In this document: positions 8,346 through 18,660 of the stretch, piece by piece
Numbering within the stretch: the first letter of the stretch is position 1
Layout of the letters: every line of letters starts with the position of its first letter
Position numbers and translations under genes: made by a program
The notes under the pieces: generated by a model
Told to the model about the DNA's origin: nothing
Database searches by the model: none
What the model saw: the letters and a program-made list of their open reading frames with translations, nothing else
Assembly (NCBI GenBank): GCA_017471465.1
Contig: JAFUTI010000018.1
Span: forward strand, 1 to 64,000
DNA: 64,000 nt
Source: Prevotella sp.
GTDB lineage: Bacteria > Bacteroidota > Bacteroidia > Bacteroidales > Bacteroidaceae
Direction of reading: 5' to 3'

Positions 8346-9793
8346 CGGATCCATCCGTGGTATTCAAAGTCACAGTCGCGGTAGTCGCCATTGATGCGTA
8401 CATAAGTGGCCTTGATCTTATCGCTCACCCACTTGTTGATCTTCTCGTTGCGCAGCTTGTTGAGTACCACGTCTTTCAAAATCTGGAAGTCTTCGGTAAC
8501 GGTGGCTTTGTGGCCCTCAGTACGCTTCTTCAGCTTGATGATGGCACAGACGGTCTTACCACGTTCGTTGGTCATCTGGAAGGCGCGGGAGATTTCGCCA
8601 ACCTTCATCGTGTCGACGACACGAGCAACATCCTGTGGCAGGTCCTGCATGCGGAACCTCGACGTGCGGCCGCTTTCCGACGTGTTGGCCATCAGACCGT
8701 TGTTATTACGGGTGTCCTTGTCGTCAGAGAAGAACGGGACGGCATCCTCAAACGTAAACTTGTCGGGTACGCTGACAAGCTGTTTCCGCAATACCTCCGG
8801 CACACGTTCGGCACGGAGATCGTCGCTCAGTGAGTCGAGACGCATGATGGCCTTGTTGACGGCCTCATCACTGACGACGGGTTTGCGCAGGATGTGGCGC
8901 ACGTTAACCTTGTCGCCACGTTTGTCAATCAGCTGGATGATATGGAATCCGAACTCCGACTCCACAATCTTCGAAATCTTCTTCGGATCGGTAAGGCCGA
9001 AGGCTACGGTGGCGAAGTTGGGGTCGAGGACACCGCGGCCGGTATAGCCTAGCTCACCGCCGTTGCGGGCAGTGCCGGGATCCTCAGAGTAGAGGCGTGC
9101 CAGTGTGGCGAACGACGTCTCCCCACGTGTCACGCGGTCGGTATACTCGCGTAGCTCCTCCTTCACACGGTTAATTTCCTCCATCTCTATGGCAGGGGTA
9201 TGCGTGATAATCTGCACCTCCACTTCCGTCGGCACAAAAGGCAGACTGTCTTGCGGCAGGTCCCTGAAATAGCGGCGCACCTCGGCAGGCGTCACCTTGA
9301 CGTCAGAGACGAGTTTCTCGCGCATCTTCTGTACCATCTGGCGGTCGCGGTAGTCATCGTGCAGTTGGGCACGCATCTGACTGACGGTCTGCTTTTTATA
9401 TTCCTCGAGCTTCTCACGCGAGCCAGCCATCTGTGTCCAGTATTCTATCTGCTGGTCGATACCTGCGGAAATCTCTGCCTCCGTCACCTCAATACTGTCG
9501 ATGGCAGCCTGATGGAGGAAGAGTTTTTGAACAGCTATCTGCTCTGGGATGGCACAGTCAGGGTTTCCCTTGAAGCGGATACCCTCCTGGGCGGCCTGCA
9601 GACGCATCTGTTCGATGTCGCTCTTTAGGATGGGTTCGTCGCCGACGACCCATACCACTTCATCGACCACGCTCTGTGCCCATGCAGGGACCGTGAACAG
9701 CGAGCAGTGGAGGGTGAACAGCGCTGCCGCCAGCACCACCCGTCTGTTTGCTGAGATTCTACTCTGGCTATTGAACCAATGTTTCTTTATCAT
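8342..9793 (-). CDS. SurA-like periplasmic peptidyl-prolyl isomerase/chaperone
   Basis: Helps outer-membrane proteins fold in the periplasm. The start at 9793 (MIKKHW) lies 8 nt after the preceding stop; a longer reading would overlap that gene. The signal peptide ends VPAWAQ. It is followed by a SurA N-terminal domain (QSVVDEVVWVVGDEPILKSD), then parvulin domains with the usual blocks ARNGGELGY and FGFHIIQL (about residues 255-310) and a weaker second domain. At 483 residues it is close to SurA. Part of the signal peptide (ALFTLHCSLFTVP) is encoded by a repeated CTGTTCAC-type word. Confidence 0.85.
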   Translation of the reverse strand: MIKKHWFNSQSRISANRRVVLAAALFTLHCSLFTVPAWAQSVVDEVVWVVGDEPILKSDIEQMRLQAAQEGIRFKGNPDCAIPEQIAVQKLFLHQAAIDSIEVTEAEISAGIDQQIEYWTQMAGSREKLEEYKKQTVSQMRAQLHDDYRDRQMVQKMREKLVSDVKVTPAEVRRYFRDLPQDSLPFVPTEVEVQIITHTPAIEMEEINRVKEELREYTDRVTRGETSFATLARLYSEDPGTARNGGELGYTGRGVLDPNFATVAFGLTDPKKISKIVESEFGFHIIQLIDKRGDKVNVRHILRKPVVSDEAVNKAIMRLDSLSDDLRAERVPEVLRKQLVSVPDKFTFEDAVPFFSDDKDTRNNNGLMANTSESGRTSRFRMQDLPQDVARVVDTMKVGEISRAFQMTNERGKTVCAIIKLKKRTEGHKATVTEDFQILKDVVLNKLRNEKINKWVSDKIKATYVRINGDYRDCDFEYHGWIR

Positions 9794-9801
9794 TTCGCTC
9801 T

Positions 9802-11244
9802 TTACTTTTCGCTTTTCACCTGACGCAACACATTCTCGTCGACCGAGAAGGTGTAGCGGCGCCTGAGTTCGGCCACCCACTCGCGCTCCAACTGGTCCTG
9901 ATAGTCGGCGACCACCAGTCCACGTACGTCGGTATAGTCTTCGGGCTTCTTCAGCACCTTACCATAGACGGCATCGATGGGATAGTCCTTGAGTTTAGTC
10001 ACGACGGTGTCTTTCTTGAAGATGGCACTGTCGACCAGGGCGTTGTCGCCAAGTTTGAAGATACCTTTCTCCACACGGATACGGATGACACTGTCGCCAT
10101 TGAAGGTTTGGCGCAAGGCTTCGTTCCACTGGTCGAACTTCAGTTTCTTCACACATTTCTGCACGCCTTTGACGTCAGCCAGGTCCTTCACGTGGTAAGC
10201 GATGCCCTTGAAGCGGAGACCGTTCCACGTGTATTTCTTCTTGTGCTCCTTGAAGTAGCGGGCCTGTCCGGCCTCGTCCTTGGCTGCCTTGTCCCATACC
10301 AGCTTGTTGCTGATCTCATAGAGCAGCAAACCTTCGTAGTATTCACGGATGAGGTTCTTCATATCGGAATCCTTGGCCGAGAGTATGTCGGCCTGCTGGT
10401 TCATCACGTCGGCCTGCGTCAGCTGGCCTCCCGACTGACTCACCAAGGTATCGACCTTGGCCTGTCCCAGACGGTCGCGGATGCCGCGCTGCTCCATGAA
10501 CTTCAGGATGTTTTCACGGTGGAACTCAAAGGGCTCCATCTGCTTGCGAGCTTTCATCAGGATGATGTGGTAGCCGTAAGGGGACTGGACAATACCCGAC
10601 ATCTCACCCTCCTTCAAAGGGAAGGCGGCATCCTCAAACTCCTTCACCAGCTGGCCGCGCTGCACGAAGGGCAGCAGACCGCCGTTGCGGGCGCTACCGG
10701 GGTCCTGGCTCACTTTCTTCGCCAGTTCGGCGAAGTCGGCACCGTCTTTCAGGGCTTTGTAGATGGAGTCGATGCGCACCTTGGCAGCATCCTGCTCCTC
10801 CTGCGAGGCTTTCTGGTCGAGGCGCAGCAGGATATGGGCTGTCTGAATCAGTCCGTCGGGGCCTATCTGCTGCACCGTGTTGTCGTAGATGTTATGAGCT
10901 TCTTTCAGCATATCGGCATCAGTGACGATGGCCGGCAGCACCTGCTGGTCGCGGTACTGTGCAAACTCCTGCTTGAACGATGTCAGCGTGTCGTACTTGG
11001 CGTCGAGGGCTGCAGCGACCTTCATCTTGTAGTTGACGAAGAGGTCTACATACTCCAAGACGCTTTTCTTATCAATGACACCCTCGGAGTTGTTCTTGTT
11101 GTAGCTATACTCAAACTCACTGAGCGTCACCGGTTTGCCGGCAACGGTCATCACTACGGGGTCATCCTGCTGCGGCGCTGACGCAGCAAACAGGGAAGAG
11201 TGGGCGGCCAGTAACAGAGCCGCCATTATTGCTGTCTTTTTCAT
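9802..11244 (-). CDS. PpiC-type peptidyl-prolyl isomerase, exported
   Basis: A second periplasmic parvulin-type foldase. The 480-residue protein has a signal peptide (MKKTAIMAALLLAAHSSLFAASA), a PpiC domain near residues 135-240 with SARNGGLLPFV and YGYHIILMKARK, and a long helical and beta-rich C-terminal part that is less conserved. It starts only 3 nt after guaB and ends 8 nt before the SurA-like gene, so the three are translated from one message. Two different parvulin proteins in tandem is the common Bacteroidales layout. Confidence 0.85.
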   Translation of the reverse strand: MKKTAIMAALLLAAHSSLFAASAPQQDDPVVMTVAGKPVTLSEFEYSYNKNNSEGVIDKKSVLEYVDLFVNYKMKVAAALDAKYDTLTSFKQEFAQYRDQQVLPAIVTDADMLKEAHNIYDNTVQQIGPDGLIQTAHILLRLDQKASQEEQDAAKVRIDSIYKALKDGADFAELAKKVSQDPGSARNGGLLPFVQRGQLVKEFEDAAFPLKEGEMSGIVQSPYGYHIILMKARKQMEPFEFHRENILKFMEQRGIRDRLGQAKVDTLVSQSGGQLTQADVMNQQADILSAKDSDMKNLIREYYEGLLLYEISNKLVWDKAAKDEAGQARYFKEHKKKYTWNGLRFKGIAYHVKDLADVKGVQKCVKKLKFDQWNEALRQTFNGDSVIRIRVEKGIFKLGDNALVDSAIFKKDTVVTKLKDYPIDAVYGKVLKKPEDYTDVRGLVVADYQDQLEREWVAELRRRYTFSVDENVLRQVKSEK

Positions 11245-11247
11245 TGT

Positions 11248-12744
<1,497 letters not shown>

Positions 12745-12758
12745 TTAAATATTGCGTG

Positions 12759-12766
12759 CAAAGGTA
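12759..12766 (-). promoter_or_regulatory. guaB promoter -7 box
   Basis: TACCTTTG on the minus strand, 29 nt before the guaB ATG. The position expected for the -33 element (around 12787) is filled by the TTAGGAGT word repeat and has no TTTG, so the repeat may have replaced the original element. Confidence 0.5.
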
Positions 12767-12773
12767 CAAAAAA

Positions 12774-12902
12774 GTTAGGAGTTAGGAGTTAGGAATTAGG
12801 AGTTTTTTTACTAAGTTAGGAGTTAAAAGTTAGGAGTTAGGAGTTTTTAACATACACACGTCCCTCCTAACTCCTAACTGCTGACTCATAACTCTTAACT
12901 CA
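12774..12902. repeat. TTAGGAGT word-repeat array with a 15-bp hairpin, between recQ and guaB
   Basis: Nearly the whole recQ-guaB gap is made of the word TTAGGAGT and its complement. GTTAGGAGTTAGGAG at 12829-12843 pairs perfectly with CTCCTAACTCCTAAC at 12864-12878, leaving a 20-nt loop, so the transcript leaving recQ can form a strong hairpin. No uridine tract follows at the usual distance. It may act as an end-of-transcript structure for recQ. Confidence 0.75.
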
Positions 12903-12905
12903 ACA

Positions 12906-15083
12906 TCAGTTCGCCATGTCGCTGATGAACTTAATACGGACGAGACGTATTTCATCCTCGTCGCCCCCAAGCTCCTGGATGGCTGTCTCCAGATCGTCGG
13001 TCTCTGAGTCGGCGAAGTAGTCGTAGATTTCATCGATACGGTCTTCGTCCATCACCTCGTCAAGGAAATAGTCGATATTCAGTTTCGTACCGCTGTAGAC
13101 AATGGCCTCCACCTCGTTAAGCAACTCGTCGAACTCGATGTTTTGTGCCGTTGCGATGTCGTCAAGGGCAATCTGGCGGTCGATGTTCTGGATAATCTTC
13201 ACTTTTAGTAGCGACTTCTTGGCAACAGTCCTGACACGCAGGTCGGCCTGCCGTGTGATGTTGTTCTCCTCGCAATAGCGCTTGATAAGGTCGACAAACT
13301 CCTTGGCGTATGGCTGTTTCACCTTACCTTCGCCGACACCCTGGATGCTTTTCAGCTCCTCCAGTGTCATTGGGTACTCGGTAGCCATCTGCTCCAGTGA
13401 TACGTCCTGGAAAATGACGTATGGCGGGCGCTCCATACGCTTCGACACCTTCTTGCGCAGGTCGACGAGCATACGGCTCAGCACGGGGTCGAGGGCACTG
13501 GTGCCGCCCTCGTGCTCATCACCTATATCCGGGTCGTCGGCATACTCATGGTCCTTGACAATCATAAACGATGTGGGCGACTTCAGGTATTTCTTTCCGG
13601 CAGAGGTCAGTTTCAACAGTCCGTAGTTCTCCACGTCTTTCGTCAGATAACCGGCTATCAAGGCCTGCCGGATGACAGGATTCCACAACTTCTCATCGGC
13701 ATCCTCTCCAGCACCGAAGAGATTGTGCTCCTGATGCTTGTGCGCAAGGATCTCTTCCGTCTCCCGACCCATGATAAAGTCCTCAATATAGTCCGAACGG
13801 AAATTCTCTTTCACAGCCTCCACCGCCTGCAATGTCAGTATCAGCTGGCCCTTTGCTTCAATCTTCGTCTTCGGGTGCAGACAGTTGTCGCAGTTGCCGC
13901 AATTCTCCTTGTCGTAAGTCTCGCCGAAGTAATGGAGCAGCATCTTGCGGCGGCAGACGCTGGTCTCGGCGTATGCCGCCGTCTCCTGTAGCAACTGGCG
14001 GCCGATGTCCTGTTCGGCAACGGGCTTCCCCTCCATGAACTTGTCGAGCTTCCTGAGGTCCTTGTTGGAGTAGAATGCCAGGCAGATTCCCTCGCGGCCG
14101 TCACGGCCGGCGCGTCCCGTCTCCTGATAGTAGCCCTCCAGTGACTTCGGGATGTCATAGTGGATGACGAAACGTACGTCGGGCTTGTCAATACCCATGC
14201 CGAAGGCGATGGTGGCCACGATGACGTCGATGTCCTGCATCAAGAACTGGTCCTGGGTCTGTGCACGGACATTCGACTCCAGGCCGGCATGGTAGGCCAG
14301 TGCCTTGATGTCGTTGGCACGCAGGATTTCAGCCAGCTCTTCCACCTTCTTCCGCGAGAGACAGTAGATGATGCCACTCTTGCCGGGGTGCTGCTTGATG
14401 AACTTGATGATGTCCTTGTCGATATCCTTTGTCTTGGGACGGACCTCATAGTATAGGTTCGGGCGGTTGAACGACGACTTGAATTCCGTAGCGTCGACAA
14501 TACCCAGGTTCTTCTTGATGTCGGTGCGTACCTTGTCGGTGGCCGTCGCGGTCAGTGCGATAATGGGAGCTACACCTATCTCGTTGATGATAGGACGTAT
14601 ACGGCGATACTCCGGACGGAAGTCATGACCCCACTCTGAGATGCAGTGGGCCTCGTCAATGGCGTAGAACGAGATCTTCACCGACTGAAGAAACTCCACA
14701 TTCTCATCTTTCGTCAGCGATTCCGGGGCGACATACAACAGTTTCGTGATGCCGGCCTTCACGTCGGCCTTCACCTGGTCGATGGCTGTCTTGTTCAGCG
14801 ACGAGTTCAGGTAGTGAGCCGTCCCTTCGTGCTCGCTCATCTGCGAGATGACATCCACCTGGTTTTTCATCAGCGCTATCAAGGGCGAGATGACGATGGC
14901 TACGCCGTCCAACAGCAGCGAAGGCAGCTGGTAGCACAGTGACTTGCCGCCGCCGGTGGGCATCAACACGAAGGTGTCCTTGCCATCGAGCACGTTCTGT
15001 ACGATGGCGCGCTGGTCACCCTTGAAGGTGTCAAAGCCGAAATATTTCTTCAGCGATTCATTCAGATTTGTCTGTTTTGTCAT
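12906..15083 (-). CDS. recQ: ATP-dependent DNA helicase RecQ
   Basis: A 3'-5' helicase of recombination and fork repair. The 725-residue protein has Walker A (MPTGGGKSLCYQLP, about residue 40), the DEAH box (IDEAHCISEWGHDFRPEY), helicase motif VI (QETGRAGRDG), and the RQC zinc site with cysteines in CRRKMLLHYFGE and CGNCDNC (about 370-400). An HRDC domain lies near 530-600. The last about 100 residues form an extra acidic tail seen in Bacteroidetes RecQ. It follows clpX by 24 nt. Confidence 0.96.
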   Translation of the reverse strand: MTKQTNLNESLKKYFGFDTFKGDQRAIVQNVLDGKDTFVLMPTGGGKSLCYQLPSLLLDGVAIVISPLIALMKNQVDVISQMSEHEGTAHYLNSSLNKTAIDQVKADVKAGITKLLYVAPESLTKDENVEFLQSVKISFYAIDEAHCISEWGHDFRPEYRRIRPIINEIGVAPIIALTATATDKVRTDIKKNLGIVDATEFKSSFNRPNLYYEVRPKTKDIDKDIIKFIKQHPGKSGIIYCLSRKKVEELAEILRANDIKALAYHAGLESNVRAQTQDQFLMQDIDVIVATIAFGMGIDKPDVRFVIHYDIPKSLEGYYQETGRAGRDGREGICLAFYSNKDLRKLDKFMEGKPVAEQDIGRQLLQETAAYAETSVCRRKMLLHYFGETYDKENCGNCDNCLHPKTKIEAKGQLILTLQAVEAVKENFRSDYIEDFIMGRETEEILAHKHQEHNLFGAGEDADEKLWNPVIRQALIAGYLTKDVENYGLLKLTSAGKKYLKSPTSFMIVKDHEYADDPDIGDEHEGGTSALDPVLSRMLVDLRKKVSKRMERPPYVIFQDVSLEQMATEYPMTLEELKSIQGVGEGKVKQPYAKEFVDLIKRYCEENNITRQADLRVRTVAKKSLLKVKIIQNIDRQIALDDIATAQNIEFDELLNEVEAIVYSGTKLNIDYFLDEVMDEDRIDEIYDYFADSETDDLETAIQELGGDEDEIRLVRIKFISDMAN

Positions 15084-15107
15084 ATAGGCTTCCTCCTTTC
15101 CCCTCCT

Positions 15108-16328
15108 TTATGCTGCCAGATGTGACTTGTTCAGCTGCTGTTCGGCATACTCGCGTGTTACTTCAAATTTCTTGACTTTCTTTGAAGGCACCTCGAACAT
15201 CGCATCCATCATGATATTCTCGACGATGGAGCGCAGACCGCGTGCGCCGAGCTTGTATTCTACCGCCTTCTCAACCATCAGATCCAAGGCATCCTGACTG
15301 AAGGTTAACGTGATGCCGTCCATCTCGAACAGCTTTATATACTGCTTGATAATAGAATTCTTGGGTTCGACAAGGATTCGTTCCAAGGCTTTGCGGTCAA
15401 GTGGGTTCAAATATGTCAGCACGGGCAGACGACCGATAATCTCGGGAATCAGTCCGAAGGACTTTAAGTCCTGTGGCGAGACATATTTCATCAGGTCTTC
15501 CTTATCAATTTTACGGACATTTTGTACCGAGTTGTAGCCCACTACGTGCGTATTCATACGCTGTGCTATCTTGCGCTCGATGCCATCAAAGGCACCACCG
15601 CAGACAAACAGGATGTTACGTGTGTCGACATGGATGTATTCCTGGTCGGGATGCTTGCGGCCGCCCTTTGGCGGCACGTTCACCGTCGTACCCTCCAATA
15701 GTTTCAGCAGTCCCTGCTGGACACCCTCGCCGCTGACGTCGCGGGTGATGCTCGGGTTGTCGCTCTTACGGGCTATCTTGTCAATCTCGTCGATGAAGAC
15801 GATGCCATGCTGTGTGGCCTCAACATCGTAGTTGGCAACTTGCAACAGACGCGTCAGTATGCTCTCCACATCCTCACCGACATAGCCGGCCTCGGTGAAC
15901 ACCGTAGCGTCAACGATGGTAAAAGGGACGTCCAGCAAACGGGCTATCGTCCTGGCAAGCAGAGTCTTGCCAGTACCGGTAGACCCTACCATGATAATGT
16001 TCGACTTCTCTATCTCCACACCATTCTCATCGTCGGGCTGTCGCAGACGCTTGTAGTGGTTGTAGACTGCCACAGACAGGTAGCGCTTGGCCTCGTCCTG
16101 ACCGATGACATATTGGTCCAGATAGTCCTTGATTTCCTTGGGTTTGGGGACTGGCTTCTCGTTCGACTTTCCAGCACCCTTTGTCTTGTCAGCCGACTGC
16201 AGCTGGCTCTCCTGTACAATCTGATAGGCCTGCTGTGCACAGTCCTCACAAATGTAGCCGTTGATGCCTGAAATCAGCAGTCGCACCTCTTTATCGCTTC
16301 TTCCACAGAAGCTGCATGTCTTCTTCAT
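15108..16328 (-). CDS. clpX: ATP-dependent Clp protease ATP-binding subunit ClpX
   Basis: Unfolds tagged proteins and feeds them to ClpP. The 406-residue protein has the N-terminal zinc-binding domain (CSFCGRSD and CEDC), Walker A GSTGTGKT, the pore loop GYVGEDVE, Walker [11 protein letters not shown] and the IGF-type loop that docks on ClpP. Its ATG overlaps the clpP stop (ATGA), so the two subunits are translationally coupled. Confidence 0.97.
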   Translation of the reverse strand: MKKTCSFCGRSDKEVRLLISGINGYICEDCAQQAYQIVQESQLQSADKTKGAGKSNEKPVPKPKEIKDYLDQYVIGQDEAKRYLSVAVYNHYKRLRQPDDENGVEIEKSNIIMVGSTGTGKTLLARTIARLLDVPFTIVDATVFTEAGYVGEDVESILTRLLQVANYDVEATQHGIVFIDEIDKIARKSDNPSITRDVSGEGVQQGLLKLLEGTTVNVPPKGGRKHPDQEYIHVDTRNILFVCGGAFDGIERKIAQRMNTHVVGYNSVQNVRKIDKEDLMKYVSPQDLKSFGLIPEIIGRLPVLTYLNPLDRKALERILVEPKNSIIKQYIKLFEMDGITLTFSQDALDLMVEKAVEYKLGARGLRSIVENIMMDAMFEVPSKKVKKFEVTREYAEQQLNKSHLAA

Positions 16329-16987
16329 TTCCTTTTCAGCACCTGGTCAATCATTCCATACGCCTGAGCCTCTTCGGCCGTCATCCAGTAGTTACGGTCA
16401 CTGTCCTGATACACCTTGTCGTATGGCGTATGCGAGTGCTCCGAGATGATGGTGTACAGCTCCTTCTTGAACTTCAGGATCTCCTTTGCCTCAATCTCGA
16501 TGTCCGATGCCTGACCCTGTACGCCGCCAAGGGGCTGGTGAATCATCACGCGGCTGTGAGGCAGTGCCGAGCGCTTGCCTTCCTGTCCGGCAACCAAGAG
16601 TACGGCGGCCATCGAGGCGGCCATGCCCGTACAGATGGTGGCGACATCCGAAGAGATGAATTGCATGGTGTCGTAGATACCCAGACCGGCGGTCACGCTA
16701 CCACCGGGGGAGTTGATATACAGCGAGATGTCCTTGCCGGAGTCCACTGAGTCAAGGTACAGCAGCTGTGCCTGCAGCGTGTTGGCCGTATAGTCGTCTA
16801 CCTGTGTGCCGAGGAAGATGATGCGATCCATCATCAGACGTGAGTAGACGTCCATCTGTGTGACGTTCAACTGGCGCTCCTCCAGGATGTAGGGGTTCAA
16901 ATACTGCGACTGCACCCGCATGACGTCGTCAAGTGCTAAGCCGTCCATTCCCAAATGTTTTACTGCGTATTTTCTGAAATCGTTCAT
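16325..16987 (-). CDS. clpP: ATP-dependent Clp protease proteolytic subunit ClpP
   Basis: The serine peptidase barrel used by ClpX. The 220-residue protein carries the catalytic serine in GMAASMAA, the histidine in HSRVMIHQP and the aspartate in QDSDRNYWM. The N-terminus is somewhat longer than the E. coli propeptide form. It has a promoter at 17010-17039, just behind the tig terminator. It is the first gene of clpP-clpX-recQ. Confidence 0.97.
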   Translation of the reverse strand: MNDFRKYAVKHLGMDGLALDDVMRVQSQYLNPYILEERQLNVTQMDVYSRLMMDRIIFLGTQVDDYTANTLQAQLLYLDSVDSGKDISLYINSPGGSVTAGLGIYDTMQFISSDVATICTGMAASMAAVLLVAGQEGKRSALPHSRVMIHQPLGGVQGQASDIEIEAKEILKFKKELYTIISEHSHTPYDKVYQDSDRNYWMTAEEAQAYGMIDQVLKRK

Positions 16988-17009
16988 AGTCGTTTTTCTT
17001 AGTGAGTTA

Positions 17010-17039
17010 CAAAGATAACAAAAAAAAATGGAAAACCAA
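17010..17039 (-). promoter_or_regulatory. clpP promoter
   Basis: Minus strand: TTG at 17039-17037, 19 nt, TATCTTTG at 17017-17010. The clpP ATG is 23 nt further on. The promoter overlaps the 3' edge of the tig terminator, so the two transcription units are packed end to end. Confidence 0.6.
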
Positions 17040-17061
17040 TAAGTTCTCCATTTTTTTTTAT
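17019..17061. terminator. Terminator between tig and clpP
   Basis: On the minus strand a stem TGGA...TCCA flanked by A and T runs (AAAAAAAAATGGA ... TCCATTTTTTTTT) ends in nine T residues. It has the shape of an intrinsic terminator for tig and is nearly symmetrical. Confidence 0.65.
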
Positions 17062-17076
17062 TTTTTAATGATTTTC

Positions 17077-18435
17077 TTATTCGCCGCGCATCATCTTGTT
17101 GAAATCCTCCAATGAGATGCTCTTCTCGTCGAGCTTCACGACGGTCTTCAACTTTTCGGTGAGTTTCTGGTCAATAGCACGGTCGACGAAACCCTCAACC
17201 TGTTCGCGTTTCTTCAGCTGCTCGCCGGCATACTGCTCCAGTACATCGTCGGGAACGTTCGACATGCCATACTGTGCAAACTGCTGACGGACGGCTTCTT
17301 TGGCAACGGTCTTCAGGTCGTCGTCTTCGACCTTGATCTCCTGGGCGGCGACAAGCTGCTCCTTGATGAGGTGCCACTCCAGTTCCTTGATGCTGCCCTC
17401 GAAGTTCTTCTCGACATAGTCCTCGCCCTTGTCCTTGTTGTTGTTGATCATCACGCGCTTCAGCAGGGCCTCGGGGAATTCCAGCTTGCCCACCTTCTTC
17501 TCCATGTGCGCACGCACGTCAAGCAGGAACTTATAGTCGCTGTTCTGAACGAGCTGGGCCTGCAGCATGTCGCTGATCTTCTGGCGGAAGGCCTTCTCGT
17601 CGGCACAGCTGCCCTCGCCGAAGACGCGGTCGAAGAGCTGTTGGTTGATCTCGGCGGGCTGGAAATGGCGAATTTCAGTCACCTGGAACGAGAAGTCGCT
17701 GGTCAGCTCCTTCACGTCGTCTTTCTGCACCTTCAGCAGGGCAGCCACCTCGGCATCGTTGTCGGGATAGGCCTTCTTGGGGTTGAAGGTGATGATGTCT
17801 CCTGCCTTGCAGCCGTCGAACAGTTTACGCTGTGACTCCTCTTTGATATAGGCGGGCATAATCATGCCGCTCTCGGTGGTGATGCCACCCTCAAGGGTGT
17901 TGCCTTTCTCGTCAAGCTGGCGCAGGTCGCCGGTCAGCGTGTCGTTGCCACTGAAGACCTCGGCCTTCTGGAACTCGCCGGCCTGCTGGGCGTACATCTG
18001 CACCTGGTCGTCGATAAGTTTGTCGTCAACCTTAATATTGTAGTAGGGCACCTTGTCGCGGCTTGTCAGCTCAGCCTTGAACTCAGGGGCAACGGCAATG
18101 TCGAAGACGAAGGTCAGCGGACCGTCCTTTTCCAAGTCCTGCGGCTCCTGCTTCTCACTGGGCAGAGGTTCACCCAACATCTGAATGTTGTTCTCGCGGA
18201 TATAGGCCATCAGCTTGTCGCCTAACAGGCGGTTCACCTCGTCGACCTTCACGGCGGTGCCGTACTGCTTCTTAATCATGCCCATGGGCACCATGCCGGG
18301 ACGGAAACCGGGCACCTGTGCTTTCTTGCGGTAGTTCTTTAGCGTCTTCTCGACAGCTTCCTGATAGTCTTCCTTCTCAACGGTGATGGTCAGCAGACCG
18401 TTCACCTTGTCGGGATTTTCAAACGTAATATTCAT
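17077..18435 (-). CDS. tig: Trigger factor
   Basis: Ribosome-bound chaperone that meets nascent chains. The 452-residue product has the N-terminal ribosome-docking domain with the signature-like segment [19 protein letters not shown] (about residues 40-60), a central domain and a long helical C-terminal chaperone domain. The length fits the Bacteroidetes form, in which the central PPIase-like domain is divergent. It stands directly before clpP-clpX, the order found in many bacteria, but has its own promoter and terminator. Confidence 0.93.
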   Translation of the reverse strand: MNITFENPDKVNGLLTITVEKEDYQEAVEKTLKNYRKKAQVPGFRPGMVPMGMIKKQYGTAVKVDEVNRLLGDKLMAYIRENNIQMLGEPLPSEKQEPQDLEKDGPLTFVFDIAVAPEFKAELTSRDKVPYYNIKVDDKLIDDQVQMYAQQAGEFQKAEVFSGNDTLTGDLRQLDEKGNTLEGGITTESGMIMPAYIKEESQRKLFDGCKAGDIITFNPKKAYPDNDAEVAALLKVQKDDVKELTSDFSFQVTEIRHFQPAEINQQLFDRVFGEGSCADEKAFRQKISDMLQAQLVQNSDYKFLLDVRAHMEKKVGKLEFPEALLKRVMINNNKDKGEDYVEKNFEGSIKELEWHLIKEQLVAAQEIKVEDDDLKTVAKEAVRQQFAQYGMSNVPDDVLEQYAGEQLKKREQVEGFVDRAIDQKLTEKLKTVVKLDEKSISLEDFNKMMRGE

Positions 18436-18480
18436 CTTTTTTATACCTTATTTATATTATATATACGAAATTTTGGAGTG

Positions 18481-18512
18481 CAAAAGTACATATAAAAAAC
18501 GAGAACGCCAAA
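18481..18512 (-). promoter_or_regulatory. tig promoter
   Basis: Minus strand: TTTG at 18512-18509, 20 nt, TACTTTTG at 18488-18481, a full consensus match. The tig ATG lies 45 nt downstream. Confidence 0.75.
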
Positions 18513-18624
18513 CTTTTTATAGTTTATTTGGGATTTAGCTGATGGTTGACTCTATACTGCTGTTAATAAAGTGCCAAAGAAAGAAAAAAAATCTAATTAT
18601 CAATTCTAATTGTGAATAATTTCG

Positions 18625-18632
18625 TATCTTTG
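18625..18632 (+). promoter_or_regulatory. glyS promoter -7 box
   Basis: TATCTTTG, 28 nt before the glyS ATG at 18661. A -33 element at the standard distance is not obvious; a TTG sits only 12 nt upstream. The gap between this box and the tig promoter (18513-18624) shows nothing else. Confidence 0.55.
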
Positions 18633-18660
18633 CAAGCAAATTTCGAAATTTAAGATTATT

